This document shows, one piece after another, positions 1-8,220 of a stretch of 37,043 bases of DNA. Numbering within the stretch: the stretch's first letter is position 1; each line of letters starts with the position of its first letter. This DNA is from Actinomycetota bacterium (GTDB lineage Bacteria; Actinomycetota; Actinomycetes; Nanopelagicales; Nanopelagicaceae). The stretch spans positions 1-37,043 of the forward strand of contig JAPOJK010000003.1 of assembly GCA_029978465.1 (NCBI GenBank). The letters run 5' to 3'. A program made the translations under genes and the position numbers. The notes below the pieces were generated by a model. The model was not told the DNA's origin and ran no database searches. It worked only from the letters and a program-made list of their open reading frames with translations.

Positions 1-789
1 CTGTTGCATTTAGGAACCACAGCCGATGCCGATGAAATCAAGGACACCGCAAACGCTCAACCTTTGATTGTTGCAACCTCTCTATTAGGTGCACATGCAC
101 TTGGTCTCACAAACTTTGCCGTAACTTCGGGACACTCCGTTGGCGAGTTAGCAGCTGCAGCGCTTTCAGGAGCAATCAGTAGCAGTGATGCTCTTTCCTT
201 AGTGCGCTCACGTGGCGTAGAGATGGCCAAGGCCGCTGCCGCATCACCTGCTGGAATGTCAGCTGTTCTTGGCGGAGATCGTAATGAAGTTTTAGCTGCG
301 ATCGCTGCGTTGAACCTTGTCGCTGCAAATGACAATGGTGCTGGACAGATCGTTGCCGCCGGAGATTTAAGCGCACTTGCTCAACTATCTGAAAATCCAC
401 CAGCCTCTGCGCGAGTTCGTGCACTTGCTGTTGCTGGTGCATTTCACACCTCTTATATGCAACCTGCTGTTGAACCATTGCGCGCACAAGCGGCAAAGAT
501 TGCAACTCACCCAGTTCAGATTAATGTGATTTCAAATAAGGATGGCGAAGTTGTTTCAGATGGCGCTGAAGTCTTATCACGCATCGTTAATCAAATTGCA
601 AACCCTGTGCGTTGGGATCTATGCATGGAGACAATGAAATCACTTGGCGTTACGGGTGTCATTGAGCTTCCACCCGCCGGAACTCTGGTTGGCTTACTCA
701 AGCGCGCTGCAAGTGAGATAGAAACCTTTGCATTAAAGAGTGCAGATGATTTACCGGCGGCGCGAGAGTTTGCAGAGAGGCACTTATGA
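1..789 (+). CDS. fabD: Malonyl-CoA:ACP transacylase, 5'-truncated by window edge
   Basis: FabD moves the malonyl group from CoA to acyl carrier protein, feeding type II fatty-acid elongation in the cytoplasm. The visible part carries the GHSVGE nucleophile motif (window bases 130-147) and the catalytic His in GAFHTSY near base 447. About 40 N-terminal residues with the usual GQGxQ motif are missing, and the frame is open to base 1, so the TTG at base 4 is not a real start. The stop overlaps the fabH start as ATGA (786-789), which implies translational coupling. Gene order matches the actinobacterial fabD-fabH-acpP-fabF cluster. Confidence 0.95.
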   Translation: MLHLGTTADADEIKDTANAQPLIVATSLLGAHALGLTNFAVTSGHSVGELAAAALSGAISSSDALSLVRSRGVEMAKAAAASPAGMSAVLGGDRNEVLAAIAALNLVAANDNGAGQIVAAGDLSALAQLSENPPASARVRALAVAGAFHTSYMQPAVEPLRAQAAKIATHPVQINVISNKDGEVVSDGAEVLSRIVNQIANPVRWDLCMETMKSLGVTGVIELPPAGTLVGLLKRAASEIETFALKSADDLPAAREFAERHL

Positions 790-1805
790 GTATCAAAGTT
801 GCACCAGTAGGTAACAGTCGCATTCTGTCGGTCGGTTCATACCGTCCCAAGCGATTAGTACCCAACTCTGAAATTGTGGATCGCATTGATTCAACTGATG
901 AGTGGATACAGCAGCGCACCGGAATTGAAACTCGTCGCTTTGCCGGAGATGATGAAACTGTTATTTCAATGGCTAAGGCCGCCTGCGAGATAGCGCTCAA
1001 GCGCGCAAAGTTAACAATTGCCGATATCGATACAGTGATTCTTTCTACTATTTCATACCCATTTCAGGCACCCAGTGCTGCCACAGAGTTAATCAATGAG
1101 TTAGGAAATCCAAAGGCTGCAGCATTTGATATCAGCGCAGCATGTGCCGGTTTTTGTTACGGCGTAGGCATGGGTAGCGATTTAGTTCGATCTGGTACAT
1201 CAAAAAATGTATTAGTAATCGGTGTTGAAAAGTTATCTGACTACACCGATCCTGATGACCGAGCGACAGCTTTTATTTTTGCAGATGGTGCAGGCGCGGT
1301 CGTTATTGGCCAAAGCGATCAACCGCGAATTGCTCAAACTATTTGGGGATCAGATGCTGATTCTCGTGATGCCATCACTTTGACGCCATCATTTTTGGAT
1401 TACAAGAAGAATCCCACTAAAGGTGTTGCAGATTTAGGATGGCCAAATATTTCACAGCAAGGTCAAACAGTGTTTCGATGGGCTGTGTACCAAATGAGCA
1501 AAGCTGGAATCAAAGCACTCGAAGCGGCGGGAATTACCGTCGATGAACTTGGTGCTTTCATTCCACATCAAGCAAATATCCGTATTATCGAAACTATGGC
1601 GAAGGAGATGAAAATTCCTGATTCCGTGTTAATCGCCGATGACATTAGAACAAATGGAAATACTTCAGCAGCGTCGATTCCCCTTGCGATGGATCGAATT
1701 TTAGAAGAGCATCCAGAATTGCATGGAAAATTAGCTTTGCTGATTGGTTACGGTGCAGGACTTGTGTACGCCGCTCAAGTAGTAGAGCTACCACCTCGAC
1801 CATAA
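786..1805 (+). CDS. fabH: Beta-ketoacyl-ACP synthase III
   Basis: KAS III starts fatty-acid synthesis by condensing an acyl-CoA primer with malonyl-ACP. The 339-residue protein has normal family length and the full Cys-His-Asn triad: Cys120 in DISAACAGF, His261 in IPHQANIRI and Asn292 in NGNTSAAS. The C-terminal GYGAGL glycine motif is present. The ATG overlaps the fabD stop by 4 nt. In actinobacteria FabH often accepts branched primers, but primer choice cannot be read from this sequence. A 122-nt gap separates it from acpP. Confidence 0.96.
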   Translation: MSIKVAPVGNSRILSVGSYRPKRLVPNSEIVDRIDSTDEWIQQRTGIETRRFAGDDETVISMAKAACEIALKRAKLTIADIDTVILSTISYPFQAPSAATELINELGNPKAAAFDISAACAGFCYGVGMGSDLVRSGTSKNVLVIGVEKLSDYTDPDDRATAFIFADGAGAVVIGQSDQPRIAQTIWGSDADSRDAITLTPSFLDYKKNPTKGVADLGWPNISQQGQTVFRWAVYQMSKAGIKALEAAGITVDELGAFIPHQANIRIIETMAKEMKIPDSVLIADDIRTNGNTSAASIPLAMDRILEEHPELHGKLALLIGYGAGLVYAAQVVELPPRP

Positions 1806-1833
1806 TGTACGCGTGAGCCTTGAGATTTATGCC

Positions 1834-1859
1834 ACTTACGGCGTGCAATACTCGTAAGT
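1834..1859. repeat. Inverted repeat between fabH and acpP
   Basis: Arms ACTTACG (1834-1840) and CGTAAGT (1853-1859) flank a 12-nt loop inside the only real gap of the fab operon. No T-tract follows, so it is not a canonical terminator. It could be an mRNA stabiliser, a partial attenuator that sets the high acpP-to-enzyme ratio, or an operator. TTGATA at 1870-1875 might be a -35 element, but no convincing -10 follows. Confidence 0.35.
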
Positions 1860-1927
1860 AAGCCAGAAGTTGATACACAATAAACACCTTGCACAGCCCG
1901 ATCGAGATAGAAGAGGATGAAATCACC

Positions 1928-2176
1928 ATGGCACTTGCACAAGCAGATGTACTTGCAGGATTAAAGGAAATTGTTGAAGAAGTAGCTGGTATTCCTGCTG
2001 CAACAGTTGAAATGGATAAGAACTTCACAGATGATCTAGATGTTGATTCACTCAGCATGGTTGAGGTTGTTGTCGCTGCTGAAGAGCGCTTCGGAGTAAA
2101 GATTCCTGATGACAGCGTTACAGATCTAGTAACAGTCGGAGATGCAGTTAATTTCATCGTCAACGCATCAAAGTAA
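1928..2176 (+). CDS. acpP: Acyl carrier protein
   Basis: ACP carries growing acyl chains on a 4'-phosphopantetheine arm. The 82-residue acidic protein has the DSL attachment site, Ser41 in DLDVDSLSM, and ordinary ACP length. I chose the ATG at 1928 rather than the in-frame ATG at 1889, because 1928 gives a normal ACP N-terminus (MALAQADVLAG) and has a purine-rich ribosome-binding region (around 1907-1919) just upstream. fabF follows after 12 nt. Confidence 0.95.
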   Translation: MALAQADVLAGLKEIVEEVAGIPAATVEMDKNFTDDLDVDSLSMVEVVVAAEERFGVKIPDDSVTDLVTVGDAVNFIVNASK

Positions 2177-2188
2177 GTTTCTAAGTAA

Positions 2189-3424
2189 ATGACCCGTCGT
2201 CGCGTTGTAGTCACTGGACTCGGTGCAACCACTCCTTTGGGTGGAGATGTCTCATCTACATGGGCAGGCCTTTTGGCAGGCACAAGTGGAGTGCGTTCTC
2301 TGACTGAGGATTGGGCACAGACAATTCCAGTGACCTTCGCAGCGAGGGTCGCAGTTGAACCAAGCGAGCAGATGGAGCGAGTAGAGCTACGTCGCCTTGA
2401 TCGCTCGGAACAGTTTGGATTAATCGCATCTCGCGAAGCATGGAAAGATGCCGGCTCACCTGAGGTTGATAAAGAACGCCTTGGAGTTGTCGTTGCATCA
2501 GGCATTGGTGGAGTTACAACACTTCTTGAGCAGTATGACATTTTGAACAGCAAGGGCTCTCGTTTAGTAAGTCCTCATACAGTTCCGATGTTGATGCCTA
2601 ATGGCCCTGCAGCAAATATCGGTCTAGAACTTCAGGCGCAAGCAGGAGTTCACACACCGGTGAGCGCATGTGCATCTGGTGCAGAAGCAATTGGTTATGC
2701 ATTCGACATGATTCGCAATAACCGCGCAGATATTGTTGTTAGCGGTGGCGTTGAAGCTGCATGTCACGCACTTCCAATGGCAGCTTTTGCTGCGATGAAG
2801 GCACTTTCTACCCGCAATGATGAGCCAGCACGCGCATCTCGTCCTTATGATCTCGATCGTGATGGATTTGTTTTGGGTGAAGGCGGCGGAATCTTAGTTT
2901 TAGAAGAATATGAGCATGCAAAGGCACGTGGCGCCAAGATTTACTGCGAGATCGCGGGACAAGGTTTGTCATCTGATGGGTATCACATCGCAGCACCAGA
3001 TCCATCTGGAGCTGGAGTTCAGCGCGCTGTTAAGTTTGCGCTACGAGATGCTGAGTTAACTACGGCAGATATCGTGCACTTAAATGCCCATGCAACATCA
3101 ACTCCCGCAGGAGATGTTGCTGAAGCTAACGCTTTGCGCGCTGCCTTGGGCAAGGATGCTGATCACGTCGCCGTATCTGCGACAAAATCAATGACCGGCC
3201 ACCTTTTAGGTGGAGCGGGCGCGATTGAATCTGTATTTATCGTTAAGACCTTGCAGGATCGCATGGCTCCCCCAACAATTAATATTGAAAATCTCGATCC
3301 TGCTGTCACGGTAGATGTTGTACGGGATAAGCCACGCGCACTTCCTGCCGGAGATATCGCAGCGCTTAATGATTCATTTGGTTTTGGTGGACACAACGTT
3401 GTATTGGTCTTTAAGAACATATAA
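2189..3424 (+). CDS. fabF: Beta-ketoacyl-ACP synthase II
   Basis: Elongating condensing enzyme that joins acyl-ACP and malonyl-ACP; equivalent in position to mycobacterial KasA/KasB. The 411-residue protein has the Cys-His-His catalytic set: Cys161 in VSACASGAE, His300 in NAHATSTPAGD and His337 in TGHLLGGAGAIES. The terminal FGFGGHN motif is intact. Only one KAS I/II gene is present here. Its stop codon is followed with no gap by the next gene's ATG. Confidence 0.96.
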   Translation: MTRRRVVVTGLGATTPLGGDVSSTWAGLLAGTSGVRSLTEDWAQTIPVTFAARVAVEPSEQMERVELRRLDRSEQFGLIASREAWKDAGSPEVDKERLGVVVASGIGGVTTLLEQYDILNSKGSRLVSPHTVPMLMPNGPAANIGLELQAQAGVHTPVSACASGAEAIGYAFDMIRNNRADIVVSGGVEAACHALPMAAFAAMKALSTRNDEPARASRPYDLDRDGFVLGEGGGILVLEEYEHAKARGAKIYCEIAGQGLSSDGYHIAAPDPSGAGVQRAVKFALRDAELTTADIVHLNAHATSTPAGDVAEANALRAALGKDADHVAVSATKSMTGHLLGGAGAIESVFIVKTLQDRMAPPTINIENLDPAVTVDVVRDKPRALPAGDIAALNDSFGFGGHNVVLVFKNI

Positions 3425-4816
3425 ATGTCTCCCACCTCGCATGACCCACGCGATCCAATTGCACGAATTGAACGCCTGGTTGATGATGGAAAGTTTGAGT
3501 TCTTAGTCCCTCGTACTGAATGCGGAATGCTTGCTGTGACCGGCAGCGTTAAGAGTTGCAAGGTTGTCATCTTTGCATCTGATGCAACGATCAAAAGCGG
3601 TGCACTAGGCATCGATGGCTCAAAGGTAATTGTCACCGCATACAAGGCAGCAATGGGTGCGCAGCTTCCGATTATTGGAATCTGGCACTCAGGTGGTGCC
3701 CGTTTATCTGATGGTGTTGCATCCCTAGATGCCTTTGGTGAAGTTTTTCAATCAATGATTTCAGCAAGCGGTCGTATTCCGCAGTTGTCATTGGTGTTAG
3801 GCCCAACAGCAGGTGGTGGTGCATATGGACCTGCATTAACCGATGTTGTTGTACTTGCACCTGAAGGTCGAATATTTGTAACTGGACCTGATGTTGTAAA
3901 GAGCGTTACTGGTGAAGATATTGATATGGCATTACTTGGCGGGCCTGAGGCGCATAAGAAAAATAGCGGTCTGGCACATGTAATCGCCGCAAGTGAGGAA
4001 GAGGCTTTCGAGGATATTCGAGATCTCACCGCGCTTTTTGCTAACCAAGGCTTCATGAATCCAGATGTTGATGATGTAGATCTTGCGCAGTTTGTTCCAC
4101 CATCAAAGGTGCGCACATACGAGGTGCATCCCCTTGTTGATGCAATTTTAGATAAGGATGCAGAACACATTGAACTTCTTTCAATGTGGGCTCCTAATAT
4201 GACCACGATCGTTGGTCGCTTAGGTGGTGCAACCGTTGGAGTGCTTGCAAACAACCCAGCGCATTTAGCTGGTGTTCTCGATGCAGCAGCTGGAGAAAAA
4301 GCTGCTCGCTTTGTTCGCACCTGTGATGCCTTTGGAATTCCGCTCATTGTTATTGCAGATGTGCAGGGCTTCTTGCCAGGTGCAGGACAAGAATGGGAAG
4401 GTGCTGTTCGCCGCGGTGCAAAGTTGTTGCACGCCTTTGGCGAAGCAGTTGTCCCACGAGTAACACTGATTACACGTCGTGCCTATGGCGGTGCCTACGT
4501 TGCGATGAACTCGAAATCATTAGGTGCCACACGAGTCTTTGCTTGGCCTGATGCTGAAGTTTCAGTAATGGGCGCAGTTGCTGCGGTAAGAGTGCTACAC
4601 CGTCGAATTTTGGCTGATATTCCTGTTGAGCAACGTGAAGCTATGGAGCTTGAATTAGCGGCAGAGCATGAAAAGGTTTCGGGTGGAGTTGCAAAGGCAA
4701 TTGAAATCGGTGCGGTCGATGAAATGATTACACCTGCACAAACACGAAGTGCGCTAGCAAAGTCGATTGCTAACGCACCTCATCGCCGTGGATCACACGG
4801 CAACATCCCTCTTTAG
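3425..4816 (+). CDS. accD6: Acyl-CoA carboxylase carboxyltransferase beta subunit (AccD6-like)
   Basis: Transfers carboxyl from biotin to acetyl-CoA, supplying malonyl-CoA to the preceding genes. The protein is 463 residues, close to the short mycobacterial AccD6 rather than the roughly 530-residue propionyl-CoA carboxylase beta chains. Both crotonase-like halves are visible, with glycine-rich oxyanion loops: GGGAYGP at residues 130-136 and AYGGAYVAM near 350. The fabF-accD6 order copies the mycobacterial kasA-kasB-accD6 locus. The biotin carboxylase partner is not in the window. Its stop overlaps that of the convergent SIMPL gene. Substrate preference is inferred from context. Confidence 0.88.
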   Translation: MSPTSHDPRDPIARIERLVDDGKFEFLVPRTECGMLAVTGSVKSCKVVIFASDATIKSGALGIDGSKVIVTAYKAAMGAQLPIIGIWHSGGARLSDGVASLDAFGEVFQSMISASGRIPQLSLVLGPTAGGGAYGPALTDVVVLAPEGRIFVTGPDVVKSVTGEDIDMALLGGPEAHKKNSGLAHVIAASEEEAFEDIRDLTALFANQGFMNPDVDDVDLAQFVPPSKVRTYEVHPLVDAILDKDAEHIELLSMWAPNMTTIVGRLGGATVGVLANNPAHLAGVLDAAAGEKAARFVRTCDAFGIPLIVIADVQGFLPGAGQEWEGAVRRGAKLLHAFGEAVVPRVTLITRRAYGGAYVAMNSKSLGATRVFAWPDAEVSVMGAVAAVRVLHRRILADIPVEQREAMELELAAEHEKVSGGVAKAIEIGAVDEMITPAQTRSALAKSIANAPHRRGSHGNIPL

Positions 4817-5571
4817 CTTTTGAAAGTTACCGAAACGGTAGCTGTTACTGTCTTTTCAATAGTTGATGTGTCATAGGCACCGTAATCAGCTGTCATTGTT
4901 GAATCAGGTGTCGTGATCTGAATTGGGCCAGCCTTTACATTGACAAGTGATCCAATATTTCCGCCAACAGCCTTTGTAAGTGCTTCTGCGCGAACCTTTG
5001 CATCCTTCATCGCCTCTGCCATTAACTGCGGGCGAAGCTCTGGAAGGTTTGAGATGTAGTACTGAGGTCCGTAGTTGTTGGCATTAATTCCTGTTGCAAG
5101 CAATGTACCGATTCCTTGGCTCAGCTTTGATACAAGCTGCACATCCTTTGAACGAACAGTTACTTCACGAGTTGCTCGGTAGGAAAGAATTCTTCCTGTT
5201 GCATTGCCGTTGATGTACTCCTCATTTGCAAAGGTTGCCACCGCACCAAGTGTTAATCCCTCTGCAGCAATTCCACCTTCAGTTAAGTACTGAGATAGCG
5301 CTGCAACATCTGCATCTACCTTTTTAACAGCGGTTGCAACTGTTGGCGATGAAAGACTGACGTTGAGAACCCAGACCGCGTTATCTGCTGTCGCTGTAGT
5401 TTTTGCAGAACCGGTTACAGTGATTCCATCGCTGCTTCGCGAAGCAAATCCTGAACCGACCTTCATCAATCCGCCACCAATAGCTAGTGACATGATGACA
5501 GCTGCAATAATAATTGTTACAGCTTTGCGACGTTCTACGGTGATAATTGGGCTTTCATTAAGTTGAGTCAT
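4813..5571 (-). CDS. SIMPL-domain (DUF541) membrane-anchored protein
   Basis: The 252-residue protein has one N-terminal hydrophobic segment (about residues 17-40), then a SIMPL/DUF541 domain beginning ITVTGSAKTTATADNA, a family seen in periplasmic or exported proteins such as the E. coli YggE type. The tail repeats TVTATVSVTF beta-strand patterns. No catalytic residues are known for the family and molecular function is unclear. It converges on accD6 with a 4-nt overlap of stop codons. A possible -10 box, TAAGAT, sits 6 nt before the ATG, so the mRNA could be leaderless. Confidence 0.85.
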   Translation of the reverse strand: MTQLNESPIITVERRKAVTIIIAAVIMSLAIGGGLMKVGSGFASRSSDGITVTGSAKTTATADNAVWVLNVSLSSPTVATAVKKVDADVAALSQYLTEGGIAAEGLTLGAVATFANEEYINGNATGRILSYRATREVTVRSKDVQLVSKLSQGIGTLLATGINANNYGPQYYISNLPELRPQLMAEAMKDAKVRAEALTKAVGGNIGSLVNVKAGPIQITTPDSTMTADYGAYDTSTIEKTVTATVSVTFKS

Positions 5572-5587
5572 ATTTATATCTTACTCA

Positions 5588-6097
5588 CTAAATCGCGCGC
5601 AGCTGTGCAATTTCTTGAAGGTCAACACTCCTGAAGCGATCGAGCTCTAACTCCCATGGGTTTCCCAGAAGTGAAGAAATTGCTTCGCGAATACTTTCTT
5701 CATCAAAGGCGTTTTTTAATACCGCGCTCAGTTGATTTTCAGTAAGAATGACCGCACCTGTCTGATCAACGATTGCGCGATGTATCCCTAACTCTGGAGT
5801 GCATCTAAATAATTCGCCACCATTGTCGCTGTTTTCAATAACCTCAAAGTTTAGGTAGTGCCAACTACGAAGTGAGCTTGCAAGTTCGGCAGCCGCTCCT
5901 GCACGATCACGAAACTCAATTTGTGTGCGATAAGAGCCAGGAATTAAAGGTTGTGGACTCCACGAAGGTTTTACCCAAGTTCCAAGAACAGCTTGAACCG
6001 CCCAATCAATATGGTGGCGCAAAGCAGATGGCGTTGAGTGAATAGTTAAGAAGCCCCGAACCTGCTGACGGTTTGAAGGCGTGGTTAAACGTTCCAT
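5588..6097 (-). CDS. DUF3145 family protein, actinobacterial
   Basis: A 169-residue protein resembling DUF3145, a family largely confined to Actinobacteria and of unknown function. Recognisable features are the N-terminal RGFLTIHSTPSALRHHIDWA, the QPLIPGSYR segment and the TPELGIHRAIVD block. I chose the ATG at 6097 over the upstream in-frame ATG at 6154: 6097 follows a strong Shine-Dalgarno (AAGGAGA, bases 6101-6107 on the minus strand), and the upstream extension is Cys/Arg-rich and unlike the family. No signal peptide or membrane segment is evident. It lies 16 nt upstream of the SIMPL gene and may be transcribed with it. Confidence 0.82.
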   Translation of the reverse strand: MERLTTPSNRQQVRGFLTIHSTPSALRHHIDWAVQAVLGTWVKPSWSPQPLIPGSYRTQIEFRDRAGAAAELASSLRSWHYLNFEVIENSDNGGELFRCTPELGIHRAIVDQTGAVILTENQLSAVLKNAFDEESIREAISSLLGNPWELELDRFRSVDLQEIAQLRAI

Positions 6098-6369
6098 GGT
6101 TCTCCTTGCAAGGTTGCCCAAATGCGACCTTCCCCAGCAGCATTTTCGGCTCAAACTTGCTAAGCGAACACCTCAATTAGACACCAATGAGCCTGAAACT
6201 GTCTACTCCCCCTTTAGGCATACGGAGCGGTAGGCGGTACAGTTGGGCTCAGTCGGACGCTTAATCAGTACCCGTTTCATGTTTTGCATAATCGGTATCG
6301 CTGGAGCAAGAGGAAGACCGTGAACCGAGGATTTCTCGGATCACCCACATATCGAAGGAAAATAAATAC
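6098..6369. other. Divergent intergenic region, DUF3145 / cold-shock gene
   Basis: This is the longest gene-free stretch in the window (272 nt). It holds the Shine-Dalgarno of the DUF3145 gene at the left edge and, at the right, a csp 5' leader with hairpin CCGAG-GATTT-CTCGG (6325-6339) and GAAGGA before the csp ATG. CATAAT at 6287-6292 is a possible csp -10, giving a leader of roughly 70 nt, but its -35 is weak. No convincing small RNA or ORF was recognised. Confidence 0.4.
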
Positions 6370-6573
6370 ATGGCAACAGGCACAGTTAAGTGGTTCAACT
6401 CTGAAAAGGGTTTCGGTTTCATTGCAGTTGATGGTGGCGGACAAGATGTATTCGTTCACTACTCAGCTATTCAAGGAAACGGTTACAAGTCCCTTGAAGA
6501 GGGTCAGGCAGTTTCATTTGAGGTCGTACAGGGTCCAAAGGGTCCTCAGGCTGATGCAGTAAACCCTGCCTAA
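6370..6573 (+). CDS. cspA: Cold-shock protein, CspA family
   Basis: Small single-stranded nucleic-acid binding protein that melts mRNA structure. The 67 residues match the standard CSD length, with RNP1 KGFGFI (13-18) and RNP2 VFVHY (27-31), and begin [10 protein letters not shown] as in actinobacterial CspA homologues. A purine-rich GAAGGA lies about 10 nt before the ATG. Transcription probably ends at the strong hairpin 20 nt downstream. A long structured leader would suit temperature or growth-linked control, but this is inference. Confidence 0.96.
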   Translation: MATGTVKWFNSEKGFGFIAVDGGGQDVFVHYSAIQGNGYKSLEEGQAVSFEVVQGPKGPQADAVNPA

Positions 6574-6588
6574 TCAACACTAACTATT

Positions 6589-6623
6589 AAAAAACCCCGC
6601 CGGGTAACTGGCGGGGTTTTTTT
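6589..6623. terminator. Bidirectional Rho-independent terminator
   Basis: Perfect 7-bp GC stem CCCCGCC (6595-6601) / GGCGGGG (6610-6616) with an 8-nt loop, flanked by an A-run (6589-6594) and a T-run (6617-6623). The symmetry lets it end both the cold-shock gene on the plus strand and the M23 peptidase gene on the minus strand. It is the only textbook intrinsic terminator I found in the window. Confidence 0.95.
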
Positions 6624-6625
6624 AT

Positions 6626-7216
6626 TTACTTCTTTGGTTCTGGTGGAAGCTCTCCCACCTTTAATTTGCGAGCATTAACTTCTTTAACTGGAGATAAATC
6701 CTTTCCAGCTTTCCATGCATCTAGATACTTCCACGGCAATACTTCACCGCGACGAACCCACCAAATATTTGCAGCTGTTGGCCAGGAAATTCCAAAGTGA
6801 AGATGCGGTGCGGTGCCACGAGCACTTCCGGTTGAACCGACTGCACCTAACAGGCGACCTGCCTTTACAGATACTCCTGGTTGAATGCTTGCTGGAATTG
6901 AACGCAGATGTGAACCGTAATAGCGAACTCCATCAACGCCGATAATCGATACATACAAACCACCGCGATCGATACCTAGATTTGTCTTACCCTTCCAAAG
7001 ATCTGTTCGATTAACCTCATCTACAACACCATCTATTGGCGCAACAAACTTGCACCCTGCTTTTGTCAAAATATCTGTCGCAGCATAATCATGGTGTGCG
7101 CGTGCATAGTTGGCTTCGCAATCTGCAATTGGAAATAAATAGACCGGAGCGGCCTGTGCTGGAGTCAATGTCGTTGCCACAATAAAGGCAGCAATCACAC
7201 TTGTTTTTAACTTCAT
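6626..7216 (-). CDS. Secreted M23 family metallopeptidase
   Basis: LytM/M23-type zinc peptidase that would cleave peptidoglycan cross-bridges outside the membrane. It has a clear signal peptide ending TPAQA-AP (cut near residue 22), an N-terminal HHDYAATDI metal motif (His41/42 and Asp48), and the HLHFG motif near residue 138. The protein is short (196 residues) with no extra binding domain, so it is essentially a single catalytic unit with a basic tail. It ends 3 nt from the bidirectional terminator. The next gene upstream, blh, is 4 nt away, so they may be co-transcribed without being functionally linked. Confidence 0.87.
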   Translation of the reverse strand: MKLKTSVIAAFIVATTLTPAQAAPVYLFPIADCEANYARAHHDYAATDILTKAGCKFVAPIDGVVDEVNRTDLWKGKTNLGIDRGGLYVSIIGVDGVRYYGSHLRSIPASIQPGVSVKAGRLLGAVGSTGSARGTAPHLHFGISWPTAANIWWVRRGEVLPWKYLDAWKAGKDLSPVKEVNARKLKVGELPPEPKK

Positions 7217-7220
7217 GTGC

Positions 7221-8168
7221 TCAGGCTAGTGCTGCACGATCCAATTTAGCGGTAACTACCATGTGAGGCACAGTGAGCGCCCACACAACTACTAACGCCA
7301 TCCAGAAAAACTCATCGGAAAAACTCTGTCCACTTAACGCTAAGGCTGCTGCAACTACAAAGGTTCCAACCAGAGCAGGTAATCCTGGAATAACGGCGCT
7401 GGAAAAGGCTTTTCCATTCAAGCCTAGATTCAAACTCTCAAGACATTTTGGCAGTGAAAGGGTCAAGCGAGCTGTGTGCCGCATTGCATGCCAACATCCA
7501 AAGTAGACCGCAAAAGCAATTAGTGGAGGTGCAAGATGGGCCAACAGTAGAAGCAAAGATAGATCCACGCCTTCTCGTTTTCTCTTTCCCACAAACATCA
7601 CAGCAATGGAAAGTACGGCAAAGGCAGAGACAAGAATCAAGATTTCAGAATCAAACCCCTGGTGCCAATTGATCAAGGCAGGGTTCACAGATGCCAGCGC
7701 TTCGGTGCTTGCAGAGTTCACTAAAGGTATAAACACAGGAGTAAATCCCGCCGATGGAATATAGAACCAGCGATTTAATTTTCTCTCAGGATGGGTGCGC
7801 TTATCTATCTCGCTAATAAAGGCGGCATCACCAATTCCAAAGTGGATTGCGCTCATAAACAACACAAGAATAAATCCAATAGTGTTGAACTTCAGAATTC
7901 CGACAACAGCTATAACTGCGACGGCAACATAAATAACAATAAAGATCGCCATCTTTGTTGGCTGCGATTTTGGAAGAGTTACTAAGTGATCTAAAGCCCC
8001 ATGTGGGATACCTATTGCTAAAGCAATAACTGCGACAACAACCTGCCACCCCATAGAGCTTGTTTGAAGTAACCCAGAGAAAATTAAGGAAAGCAGGATT
8101 CCGATCGCTGCAGCCACCGATGAAAAGAGCCGTACCTGTTTAAAGAGCGCAACCACGTTTTCCTGCAT
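7221..8168 (-). CDS. blh: Brp/Blh-type beta-carotene 15,15'-dioxygenase
   Basis: Integral-membrane oxygenase that splits beta-carotene into two retinal molecules, the rhodopsin chromophore. The 315-residue protein has many hydrophobic helices and the family motif GIPHGALDHL (residues 53-62), a further His109 in AIHFG, and YFGCWHAMRHTAR with His227 and His231. These histidines are the likely iron ligands by family comparison. A run of five G (AAAGGGGG) upstream of the ATG can serve as ribosome-binding site. It is divergent from the lycopene-cyclase genes, which make its substrate, across a 52-nt gap with a perfect palindrome. The rhodopsin gene itself is not in the window. Confidence 0.93.
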   Translation of the reverse strand: MQENVVALFKQVRLFSSVAAAIGILLSLIFSGLLQTSSMGWQVVVAVIALAIGIPHGALDHLVTLPKSQPTKMAIFIVIYVAVAVIAVVGILKFNTIGFILVLFMSAIHFGIGDAAFISEIDKRTHPERKLNRWFYIPSAGFTPVFIPLVNSASTEALASVNPALINWHQGFDSEILILVSAFAVLSIAVMFVGKRKREGVDLSLLLLLAHLAPPLIAFAVYFGCWHAMRHTARLTLSLPKCLESLNLGLNGKAFSSAVIPGLPALVGTFVVAAALALSGQSFSDEFFWMALVVVWALTVPHMVVTAKLDRAALA

Positions 8169-8180
8169 GTCTGCCCCCTT

Positions 8181-8198
8181 TTTGATAACCCTATCAAA
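8181..8198. promoter_or_regulatory. Palindrome between blh and crtYc, candidate operator
   Basis: Perfect 7-bp arms TTTGATA (8181-8187) and TATCAAA (8192-8198) with spacer ACCC, placed 13 nt before the blh ATG and 22 nt before the crtYc GTG. The position and symmetry suit a dimeric regulator acting on both divergent genes. MerR-type LitR/CarH light regulators control carotenoid genes in some bacteria, but no regulator is encoded here and the link is inference. It could instead be a short mRNA hairpin. Confidence 0.5.
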
Positions 8199-8220
8199 GG
8201 TGGATGTGAGAAGATCTGAC

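Noticed and set aside
1645-2553. 302-codon minus-strand open frame across fabH, acpP and fabF
   Set aside because: Ser/Thr-rich low-complexity translation typical of an antisense shadow; the plus-strand genes have full catalytic motifs and continuous operon spacing.
3748-4347. 199-codon minus-strand open frame inside accD6
   Set aside because: Antisense to a well-conserved carboxyltransferase and without any recognisable domain or ribosome-binding site.
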